Source: Flavobacteriia bacterium
Lineage (GTDB): Bacteria; Bacteroidota; Bacteroidia; Flavobacteriales; Weeksellaceae
Direction: 5' to 3'
Length of the DNA: 64,000 nucleotides
Assembly (NCBI GenBank): GCA_015999765.1
Contig: JAECQR010000001.1
Span: 1 to 64,000, forward strand
Position 1 is the first letter of the stretch. Every line of letters begins with the position of its first letter. Both the position numbers and the translations under genes were made by a program. The notes beneath the pieces were generated by a model that was not told the DNA's origin, searched no databases, and was given only the letters and a program-made list of their open reading frames with translations. This document shows positions 1-7,048 of this stretch, one piece after another.

Positions 1-59
1 CTTCGCTCGCGCCAAAAAGGATCTTCGTCAATATTTGGAAAGAATTTCTACAGAAACTT

Positions 60-165
60 CTAGCCCCGATTGAAGTGGAAATCCTGTCATTGCGAAATCA
101 CAAATATTTCAACGGATTGCTTCACTTCGTTCGCAATGACAGATTGGAACGGAAAGCGGGACCGA
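60..165. repeat. Composite interspersed repeat, copy A
   Basis: This intergenic element has outer arms beginning TAGCCCCGATTGAAGTGG and ending GGAACGGAAAGCGGGACC. Inside them is a second inverted repeat, GTCATTGCGAA at about 87 and TTCGCAATGAC at about 130-140. Two diverged copies of the outer arms occur at 12594-12716 and 37141-37222, and the inner part recurs in the 12.6 kb copy. It lies just beyond the speA terminator. Repeats like this are familiar from intergenic regions of Chryseobacterium and Flavobacterium. Its function is unknown. Confidence 0.65.
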
Positions 166-168
166 ACA

Positions 169-198
169 TAAAAAAGGAGCAAACTCTTGTTGCTCCTT
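169..198 (-). terminator. Rho-independent terminator of speA
   Basis: AAGGAGCAA and TTGCTCCTT form a 9-bp stem around a 7-base loop. On the minus strand the stem is followed by a run of six T. It lies directly downstream of the speA stop codon. Confidence 0.8.
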
Positions 199-204
199 AC
201 ATTT

Positions 205-1596
205 TTAATAACCTAAAAGTTTTAAAACTTCTTCGGGCCTCTGTTCTTCGCGGAAAACTTCGTAGGTGAAATTTCCGTCTTCGTCTTTGTTGATCAGGAT
301 ATGTTTTGGCTGTGGCATCAAACAGTGGTGCACGCCGCCGTAACCGCCAATGGTTTCCTGATAAGCTCCGGTATGGAAAAAGCCGATATACAAAGGTTTT
401 GTATCGCTGAAAACCGGAAGGTAAATCGCATTGGTGTGCTGCTCAGAATTATAATAGTCATCTGAATCACAAGTCAAACCGCCCAAGAAGACTCTTTCAT
501 ACGTATCTTCCCAACGGTTAAGCGGAAGCATGATAAAGTGACGCGAAATCGCCCAGGTATCGGGCAGAGTCGTCATAAAAGACGAGTCGATCATGTTCCA
601 TTTTTCTCTGTCGTTCTGGCGCTTCTGGGAAATGATTTTGTAAAGGTGCCCGCCACTTTCGCCAACGGTAAAACTACCGAATTCGGTATAAATATTTGGT
701 TCCTCAACGCCTTCTTCTTCACAGAATTTTTTGATTTGCGAAACGATTTCGTTCACCATATACTGGTAATCATAATCAAAATTCAAAGAAGTTTTAATTG
801 GAAAGCCACCGCCGATATTAAGGGAGTCAACTTCCGGAGCAATTTTTTTCAGTCTAGCATATACACGAAGACATTTGTAGAGTTCGTTCCAGTAATACGC
901 AGTATCCTTAATTCCGGTATTGATGAAAAAGTGAAGCATTTTCAGCCTTGCATTCGGATGCTCTGCAATTTTCTGGCTGTAATAAGGAATAATATCTTTA
1001 TACCCAATTCCTAACCGTGACGTATAGAATTCAAACTTCGGCTCTTCCTCGGAAGCGATTCTGATTCCGATATTGAAAGTGGAATCAATACTTTCCGTAA
1101 GTTTATCAAGTTCACGGTAATTATCAAGAATCGGAATAATATTTTGGAAACCGCTGTTAATTAAATCTGAAATTTTTGCTAAATAATCATCGGTTTTAAA
1201 ACCGTTGCAGATCACCTCAACATCTTTACCGTACTTTCCTTTTTCGTAAAGCGACTTAATGATATCCATATCATAGGCCGAAGAAGTTTCCAGAGAAATG
1301 TCGTTCTTCAGAGCTTCTTCTACAACAAAAGCAAACTGGCTCGATTTGGTACAGTAGCAGTAGGTATATCCTTTTTTATAGTCGTTTTTTTCGATGGCTT
1401 CTTTAAACCACGCTTTCGCCCGCTGAATATTGGTGGAAATTTTCGGCAGATAATTAAATTTCAACGGCGTACCAAACTTTTCGACTACCTCCATCAAAGG
1501 AATATCGTGAAACTGAAGTGTATTTTCCGAAACGTTGAATTCTTCAGTCGGGAAATACAGGGTTTGGTCAATAAGTTCTGAATATTTAATTTTCAT
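205..1596 (-). CDS. speA: Arginine decarboxylase (biosynthetic, PLP-dependent)
   Basis: The product decarboxylates arginine to agmatine, the first step of the agmatine route to polyamines, in the cytoplasm. At 463 residues it is the compact form usual in Bacteroidota, not the roughly 650-residue enterobacterial SpeA. It has the alanine-racemase-like fold of the Orn/DAP/Arg decarboxylase group IV family. Visible landmarks are YCTKSSQ with the PLP lysine at about K84, the phosphate-binding IGGGFP at about 261-266, EFGSFTVGESGG at about 305-316, and the catalytic Cys-Asp in GLTCDSDD at about 373-380. The gene stands alone, with its own terminator and about 145 bp without a gene upstream. A deoxyhypusine-synthase-like gene at 60067 could belong to the same pathway. 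Confidence 0.9.
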   Translation of the reverse strand: MKIKYSELIDQTLYFPTEEFNVSENTLQFHDIPLMEVVEKFGTPLKFNYLPKISTNIQRAKAWFKEAIEKNDYKKGYTYCYCTKSSQFAFVVEEALKNDISLETSSAYDMDIIKSLYEKGKYGKDVEVICNGFKTDDYLAKISDLINSGFQNIIPILDNYRELDKLTESIDSTFNIGIRIASEEEPKFEFYTSRLGIGYKDIIPYYSQKIAEHPNARLKMLHFFINTGIKDTAYYWNELYKCLRVYARLKKIAPEVDSLNIGGGFPIKTSLNFDYDYQYMVNEIVSQIKKFCEEEGVEEPNIYTEFGSFTVGESGGHLYKIISQKRQNDREKWNMIDSSFMTTLPDTWAISRHFIMLPLNRWEDTYERVFLGGLTCDSDDYYNSEQHTNAIYLPVFSDTKPLYIGFFHTGAYQETIGGYGGVHHCLMPQPKHILINKDEDGNFTYEVFREEQRPEEVLKLLGY

Positions 1597-1741
1597 TTCC
1601 TGGTAAAAGTATGTAAATGTTAAGACTGCAAATTTGGTGAAAAAAGTTGGTTTTTAGGTTTAAAATTCTTGAATTTTTAAGCAATGTCAACATCATCGAT
1701 CAGGGTAAATGAGAAGGTTTTAAGGTAACGGAGAAGAAGCT

Positions 1742-2362
1742 CTAATTCTCTACAAATACAACTAAGTCGCCTTTCCCGTAATTAATAATAACCGTTTCTT
1801 CGGCTGCAAAATTTCGGGTACCAATTCTATTTGAAAGTTCCAGGGTTTCGTTTTTCAATGACCAGTTTAATCCTTGGGTGGTAATATTTTCTGTGAGAGG
1901 AAATGGGTAAAGCGAAATGGTTTTCCCTTTCACATTTTCTAATATCAAGTTTTTCGGCGCAAAAAAATACGTTGAAAACTCATCGTAAAAAGTAATCTCC
2001 AATTCATTTTTAAAGAGAAAAGCTACTGTTAAATTTCCCAGAAAGTGATCCATTTCACCGCCACTAGCGCCGTAAACATGAACAGCTTTAATTTGTCTTT
2101 CCTTAATAATTTCTAAAGATTTATGAAAATCGGTTTTATCCTGATCTGGTGTGAAAATAAATTTCTCCTGATAAATTTCTCCGTCGCTCACTAGATGTGA
2201 ATCAAAATCGCCCGAAATGAAATCAAGCTTCTCCAGCGGAAAACTTTTCTCTCTTAAATAATGAAAAGCACCATCGGAACAGGCAATCAAAGAATAACCT
2301 ACTGTTTCGGGAAGATTTTCGGGCGGAACACCGTTGATGAAAAGTAGTGCTTTATCGGTCAT
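1742..2362 (-). CDS. Thiamine pyrophosphokinase
   Basis: The product transfers pyrophosphate from ATP to thiamine, giving the cofactor thiamine diphosphate. Family motifs are in the right order: SGDFDSH, then DQDKTDFHKSLE (the metal and nucleotide site), GASGGEMDHFLGN, and a C-terminal beta-rich thiamine-binding part containing GLNW and LSNR. The reading frame is open upstream to 2422, but the chosen start (MTDKALLF) gives about 206 residues, the family's usual length, and overlaps the end of the upstream gene by only 11 bp. That overlap suggests translational coupling to the cobalamin adenosyltransferase. Nothing nearby takes part in thiamine synthesis, so salvage is the likely role. Confidence 0.87.
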   Translation of the reverse strand: MTDKALLFINGVPPENLPETVGYSLIACSDGAFHYLREKSFPLEKLDFISGDFDSHLVSDGEIYQEKFIFTPDQDKTDFHKSLEIIKERQIKAVHVYGASGGEMDHFLGNLTVAFLFKNELEITFYDEFSTYFFAPKNLILENVKGKTISLYPFPLTENITTQGLNWSLKNETLELSNRIGTRNFAAEETVIINYGKGDLVVFVEN

Positions 2363-2921
2363 TGGGATTCCAGTATTCTTCTTTTTCGCCATTGATTTTT
2401 GAAACATACCTCGCAAGAACAAACAAATAATCTGAAAGTCGGTTAAGGTATTTGATCAGCTCGGGGCGCACTGTTTCAGATTCATTCAGAAAAACCAAGC
2501 TGCGCTCGCCTCTTCTGCAAACGGTGCGGCAAATATGAAGCGAAGTTGCGGCTTTTCCACCGCCCGGAAGAATAAAATATTGTAAAGGCTGAAGTTCTTC
2601 TTCAAAAGCGTCCATCCAGTTTTCGAGTTCTTCAATTTCGGTTTCAGAAATCATCAAAGCTAAACGTGATTTTCCGTTGGCTAAAGTGAGTTTATCGGTA
2701 GGCGTTGCAGACTCGGAACCGACTGTAAAAAGATCGAACTGAATTTTTCTGAGCTGCGCCAAAACTTTTTCATCATTAATTTCAGTTTTTGCAAAACCAA
2801 TAAATGAATTAAGTTCATCAATTGTTCCGTAGGCTTCAACTCTCGCTGATGCTTTGGAAACTCTGGTTCCGCCATATAAAGCGGTTTCGCCTTTATCACC
2901 TGTTTTGGTGTAGATTTTCAT
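2352..2921 (-). CDS. Cob(I)alamin adenosyltransferase, PduO type
   Basis: The product adenosylates cob(I)alamin with ATP to make coenzyme B12. At 189 residues it is a normal-length PduO-type ATR with a five-helix bundle. The N-terminal ATP loop KIYTKTGDKGETALYGGTRV is diagnostic, followed by YGTIDELNSFIG. Further on are FILPGGG (about 132-138) and CRRGERSLV (about 150-158), which line the ATP and cobalamin sites. It is the first gene of a two-gene unit with thiamine pyrophosphokinase. No other cobalamin gene is in the window, which fits a salvager that adenosylates imported corrinoid. Confidence 0.9.
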   Translation of the reverse strand: MKIYTKTGDKGETALYGGTRVSKASARVEAYGTIDELNSFIGFAKTEINDEKVLAQLRKIQFDLFTVGSESATPTDKLTLANGKSRLALMISETEIEELENWMDAFEEELQPLQYFILPGGGKAATSLHICRTVCRRGERSLVFLNESETVRPELIKYLNRLSDYLFVLARYVSKINGEKEEYWNPNDR

Positions 2922-2954
2922 AAATAAATTTTAAAAATTAAATTTCCTGACCTA

Positions 2955-3677
2955 TTATTCGGTCCATTTTTTAGACTTCTTCATGTACCGGATGCTGAAA
3001 TAATACACAGCAAAGACCAATACGGACATTATAGCCAAAATATTTCTCAAATTAGCATCGTCATGTGTAAAATGTGGATATTTAAACAGCAGAATAAGCG
3101 CAATTCCGGAAAGCCAGATGAACTGGGTATTGTACTCTTTGATCAGCCATCTTTTCCATTTGAAATTCATCGATGAAAAAGTTTTATTGATTCCCGAAAA
3201 ATTAGGAATCCAGCGGTTTACATGATTAGTATACTCAGTGAAACCTTCGCCAAATTTGCCGCGCAGGAAATGCTCTTCTGCCAAAACAATACACTGGTAA
3301 ATAAAAAGGAATACCGGCATTACAATCGCTACAAAATAAAGCGAATTGGCCAAAATACCGACTCCCAGCAGCATCAGGATATTCCCGACATATAGTGGAT
3401 TCCGCACATGGCTGAAAATACCTTCTGTCACCAAACCATCGGCATACACCTTTTTATCTTTTCCACCGCGAACAATATAAGCAAGGCCAATCGTAGCACC
3501 GCGGATGAGCTGCCCGAAAAAAGTCACCAAAAGCCCGAGGACTGTCGGAAAGCAGTAGAATTTCCGTCCAAAATGATCTTCCCCAAACAGCGGCGGCGAG
3601 GGAAGAAACAGGAGAAGATAAAGCACGATGAAAAGCTGGTTCCTGTATTTAAAGAAAAAATTGCCAATCTGTATCAT
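2955..3677 (-). CDS. Membrane methyltransferase, ICMT/phospholipid N-methyltransferase-like
   Basis: This 240-residue integral membrane protein has hydrophobic segments near residues 13-27, 45-68, 96-112 and 115-133 and a further one at about 185-198. Between the third and fifth lies the signature of isoprenylcysteine carboxyl methyltransferase and bacterial phospholipid methyltransferases: GIFSHVRNPLYVGN, then AEEHFLRGKFGEGFTEY. In that family these residues bind S-adenosylmethionine at the membrane face. The substrate cannot be told from sequence. Its start codon is inside the stop of the upstream cmoA (TAATG), so the two are translationally coupled. That is an odd partnership, because CmoA makes the unusual cofactor carboxy-SAM. 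Confidence 0.75.
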   Translation of the reverse strand: MIQIGNFFFKYRNQLFIVLYLLLFLPSPPLFGEDHFGRKFYCFPTVLGLLVTFFGQLIRGATIGLAYIVRGGKDKKVYADGLVTEGIFSHVRNPLYVGNILMLLGVGILANSLYFVAIVMPVFLFIYQCIVLAEEHFLRGKFGEGFTEYTNHVNRWIPNFSGINKTFSSMNFKWKRWLIKEYNTQFIWLSGIALILLFKYPHFTHDDANLRNILAIMSVLVFAVYYFSIRYMKKSKKWTE

Positions 3678-4417
3678 TATATTTTTTTTGCGATGATTCC
3701 GGCGAAATTATACCATTTGAAAAACACTTCAACTTCTTCAAAACCTGCGTCTTTCAGCATATTTAAATTTTCGCTCAGTTTATAGGGAATTAAAACATTC
3801 TCCAACGCTTCCCGTTTCTGGGAAATTTCGAGTTCACTGTAATTATTCCGCCTTTTGAATTTGTAATAATAATCAATAAAACTTCGGTTAAAGGATTTTT
3901 CTTCGGTAAGAACTTTTTCAATAAGAATGAAAGCACCCCCCCTATTCATTCCTTCATAAATTTTCCGCACAATGTCTAGCCGGTGAATCGGTCGAATGAA
4001 TTGAAGCACCAACACCATGGTTACTGCCGAAGCGTTTTCCACAGGTACATTTTGGGTTAAATCTGCGACTTTTAATGTGATTTCGCGATGCAGATTAAAC
4101 CTGCTGAGTTTTTCACGGCATTTCCCGAGCATTTGTTCGGAATCATCAATTCCTACAAATTTCACATCTGGATCTACGGTTTTGTCCATCAAAATCATGG
4201 TTGTCCCTGTAGAGCAGCCCAAATCATAAACCAATGAATCTTTTCCGGCAAAATCTTTCACCAGTTCGCTGGTCATGCGCTGCATTTCGTCGTAATAAGG
4301 CACCGAGCGGTTTACCATATCATCGAAAACACCGGCAACTTTATCATTGAACTCAAAGTCATTTAGCTGATCGAGTTTCTCGCGGAAAACCTCATCATTA
4401 TTTTGTGTTTCGCCCAT
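3677..4417 (-). CDS. cmoA: Carboxy-S-adenosyl-L-methionine synthase CmoA
   Basis: This 246-residue class I SAM-dependent enzyme resembles E. coli CmoA along its whole length. CmoA converts SAM and prephenate to carboxy-SAM, which CmoB uses to modify uridine 34 of tRNA. Shared stretches include VAGVFDDMVNRSVPYYDEM near residue 30, the SAM loop VYDLGCSTGTT at about 83-93, and NNYSELEISQKREALENVL near residue 190. That last block holds the conserved SQKR, whose arginine I recall as contacting the carboxylate. No CmoB-like gene is in the window. The next gene is instead an ICMT-like membrane methyltransferase whose start overlaps the cmoA stop. Confidence 0.85.
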   Translation of the reverse strand: MGETQNNDEVFREKLDQLNDFEFNDKVAGVFDDMVNRSVPYYDEMQRMTSELVKDFAGKDSLVYDLGCSTGTTMILMDKTVDPDVKFVGIDDSEQMLGKCREKLSRFNLHREITLKVADLTQNVPVENASAVTMVLVLQFIRPIHRLDIVRKIYEGMNRGGAFILIEKVLTEEKSFNRSFIDYYYKFKRRNNYSELEISQKREALENVLIPYKLSENLNMLKDAGFEEVEVFFKWYNFAGIIAKKI

Positions 4418-4479
4418 GATTTTTAATTTATTTATTCAAATATAAAGATTGCAGGGCATTATCTGCACAAAATTCTGGA

Positions 4480-5322
4480 TTATTGAATTTTATCTGAAAT
4501 GATCTTCCAGAGATTGCGGTTATAACTTCTGAAGAAATTGATGTGACCAATCTCTTTTTTCGGCGATTCTGCAACTTTTATTTCTCTATAAGTTTTCTTT
4601 AAATTGGGATAGGAATTATTCATGAGACTTTCCATTCCCTTCATTGTTACCCATGAATCGTCTTCGGCATGAATGATAAATGTTTCCTGATTTAGTTCTT
4701 TAGAATAATCTTTCCCTATTTTTTCGAAAAGCCTGCCGGTAGATTTTCGATTAAGAATTAAAGTACGCCAGTCATAAGCACTTCCTTTCGGCAGCGACTC
4801 TCCCAAACCAAAACGGTGGGCCGGAAAATAACCTTTTAAAATTACAGCGACCGGAAGGGCAAGCCCAAAACCGAGTGCAGCGCTAATCGCCACCTTCCAG
4901 GAAAGATGACCGATATACGCATCCTGAGTTGCTACGAAAATAAATTCTTCAAAAATTATTGAATCCTTGTTCATACCCAGAATCAGCGCACCCACTGAAT
5001 GACCGAGGCAGTATTTGGTATACTCCGGGTAATTTTCTTTAATAAAACCTGTGACTGCTTTGAAATCTCTGGTTCCCCAGATTCGCATCGAAGCTTCAAA
5101 TCCTTTCATTTTTTGGGGCTTCGACTCGCCGATGCCTCTGTAATCATAAGTAATTACGGTAAATCCCTGTTCGGCAAAATATTTGGCAAAGGAAAAGTAG
5201 ACCTGCTGTTTTACACCGGTTGCAGAATTGATGACCAATAATTTGCTGTTGGAGATTTCGGGTTCAAAAATCCTGGCGGATATCGGAAAATGATCTGAGG
5301 TTTGTAGAACTAATTCTTTCAT
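4480..5322 (-). CDS. Alpha/beta hydrolase, serine-peptidase-S33-like
   Basis: This protein of about 280 residues has an alpha/beta-hydrolase fold. The nucleophile elbow is GHSVG near residue 110, a plausible acid is in HAEDDSWV, and the catalytic histidine would be in GHINFF close to the C-terminus. The strand-turn ITYDYRGIGES is typical of lysophospholipase-like and S33 hydrolases. A hydrophobic stretch in the cap (about 145-165) might touch lipid. The substrate is unknown. I chose the second ATG (MKELVLQT); an ATG three codons upstream is also possible. About 60 bp separate it from cmoA, so it may be transcribed with it. Confidence 0.72.
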   Translation of the reverse strand: MKELVLQTSDHFPISARIFEPEISNSKLLVINSATGVKQQVYFSFAKYFAEQGFTVITYDYRGIGESKPQKMKGFEASMRIWGTRDFKAVTGFIKENYPEYTKYCLGHSVGALILGMNKDSIIFEEFIFVATQDAYIGHLSWKVAISAALGFGLALPVAVILKGYFPAHRFGLGESLPKGSAYDWRTLILNRKSTGRLFEKIGKDYSKELNQETFIIHAEDDSWVTMKGMESLMNNSYPNLKKTYREIKVAESPKKEIGHINFFRSYNRNLWKIISDKIQ

Positions 5323-5419
5323 AGAAAGCATTTCACATTTTTTAAAGTGAAAAATTAAGTTCTAAAATTAGCGAATTCCTGATATTGACAGATCATTTCA
5401 CTATGCAGAAAATAACTGT

Positions 5420-6313
5420 TTATTCTCCCGTGAAATCCTTAAGATAAGGCAGACCACGCTGCGAACCACGGTTTTTGGTTACCTTCAGTGAAACATCATT
5501 CCCAAACTTTACAGATTCATCAACAGAATTGCCGTGACAGAGTGCAATCGAAAGACCGGAGACAAAAGCGTCACCCATGCCCAGTTTGTGAAGTACAGAA
5601 TAGTGATCGTTCCTGTAGTATTTCATTTCAGAACCGTTGAAGTACGTGGTAGAATTTGAATCATCTCGTACAAAAAGTTTGTTCGCATACTTTTTCAGGA
5701 TGTCTTCTCGTTTTTCCTGTCCGAAAACAATGGATAATTCATTGCTCTTTGCTACAATGAAGCTTGCGCTTTCCAACACCTGAACTGAAAGCTCTTTCGC
5801 CGGTGAAGCATAGATGCCTACTTTTACATTGTTTTTCTTTGCTAACTCAACTGTAAATTCGACTACATCCATCGGAATTTCGAGTTGGAGCAAAACCAAA
5901 TCGGCAGTTTCAAAAAACTTTTCTGCACTGGCAATATGTTGTGGTTTGAGGCAATAATTAGACGCCGGAACCACGACAATAGAATTTACACCGCCGGCCG
6001 CGGTAACATATGCCGTTCCGGTGGCAGATTCTTCGGTTTCGGCTACATAATCTACATTCACGCCTTCATCAACCAGATTCCTGAGAATTTGCTGTCCGAA
6101 AGGATCTACACCAACACAACCTATAAAATATACGCTTGCACCGAGTCTTGCTGTTCCTACGGCCTGATTCGCGCCTTTGCCACCAAAGAAACTCTCCGAT
6201 TTTATTGCCATCACCGTTTCATTAGGGTTCGGGTGATGTTCAGTATTCAGCACCAAATCTATGGAAGAACTGCCAACAACAATAATTTTCGGTTGTTCAG
6301 AAGTGATATTCAT
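5420..6313 (-). CDS. rbsK: Ribokinase-like PfkB-family sugar kinase
   Basis: This 297-residue PfkB carbohydrate kinase is closest in layout to ribokinase, which makes ribose 5-phosphate. It shows the N-terminal GSSSID strand, the sugar-binding FFGGKGANQAVGTARLG at about 42-58, and the C-terminal anion hole with the catalytic base in LGMGDAFVSG. Most relatives have GAGD there; GMGD keeps the catalytic aspartate. The region between, with KSNELSIVFG, is typical. No ribose transporter or isomerase lies beside it, so the exact sugar is inferred. It appears to be transcribed alone. Confidence 0.75.
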   Translation of the reverse strand: MNITSEQPKIIVVGSSSIDLVLNTEHHPNPNETVMAIKSESFFGGKGANQAVGTARLGASVYFIGCVGVDPFGQQILRNLVDEGVNVDYVAETEESATGTAYVTAAGGVNSIVVVPASNYCLKPQHIASAEKFFETADLVLLQLEIPMDVVEFTVELAKKNNVKVGIYASPAKELSVQVLESASFIVAKSNELSIVFGQEKREDILKKYANKLFVRDDSNSTTYFNGSEMKYYRNDHYSVLHKLGMGDAFVSGLSIALCHGNSVDESVKFGNDVSLKVTKNRGSQRGLPYLKDFTGE

Positions 6314-6392
6314 AGTTTCTGTAGGGATTTAATAAATTTTGAAGACAAACAAAACTATTCTTTTAATTGCAGATTAAGAAATTATTTAACTT

Positions 6393-7034
6393 TTAATTAA
6401 CTTCGATTTCAATGAACTCTGATACAATTTTTACCGGTTCACCATCCACTCCGAAGCCGATGTAGCTCGCATAAAATCCTTCGCCATAACCTGTTTCGAA
6501 AGCAAAGATATTTCCGGATTTCTCCTCATCTGGCTTCAGGAACGCAAACTGGTCGATAGCCCCGTTTTGGTCAAAAAAATATTCATGGAAAAATTCTTCG
6601 TAAATTCCCATAAACTCGGCGCCTTTTCGGTGAAATAATCTTGTTTCAAGATGATTGAGGCAATCCTGAGTTTCCACATCCATAAAACATCCCATGCCGC
6701 TTTCAACGGGATATCCGAAAATCTCTTCACCTTTCAGTTCATCGATATCCTGACCCTCGGTTGTGGCAAGTCTCCAAGCAGAAATCTGCGCATCACTGAA
6801 AACGATTTCTACGTACGCAATACAGTTACTCTCCCTTTCTTTATGCACCAAAACCGGAAAATCACCTTGCGGGAAATTAATTTTAAAAGCAGCCATATCA
6901 TTGGTAATCAATGGGTCGCAGGCCACGATTTTTCCGGTGGAAAGATGTATTTTTCCTCCATCGAAGGTTTCAATCAAAGGACTTTCAACAAAATTTTTAT
7001 TGAAAAGTTTGGCGATATTTTTAAGGTGAGTCAT
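6393..7034 (-). CDS. DUF4241 domain protein
   Basis: This 213-residue soluble protein has the DUF4241 pattern: STGKIVACDPL near residue 32, a strand with FPVLVHKER, then SDAQISAWRLA, and the signature GYPVESGMGCFMD near residue 106. The C-terminal part contains GNIFAFETGYGEGFYASYIGF, which resembles the strand pattern seen in immunity or SMI1-like proteins that share this domain. No catalytic residues or partner toxin are visible. It lies 14 bp downstream of valS on the same strand and may be read through from it. The molecular function is unknown. Confidence 0.7.
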   Translation of the reverse strand: MTHLKNIAKLFNKNFVESPLIETFDGGKIHLSTGKIVACDPLITNDMAAFKINFPQGDFPVLVHKERESNCIAYVEIVFSDAQISAWRLATTEGQDIDELKGEEIFGYPVESGMGCFMDVETQDCLNHLETRLFHRKGAEFMGIYEEFFHEYFFDQNGAIDQFAFLKPDEEKSGNIFAFETGYGEGFYASYIGFGVDGEPVKIVSEFIEIEVN

Positions 7035-7048
7035 TTTTAAAATGATTG

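Noticed and set aside
538-1014. 158-codon open frame opposite speA
   Set aside because: It is wholly inside speA on the other strand, and its translation resembles no family.
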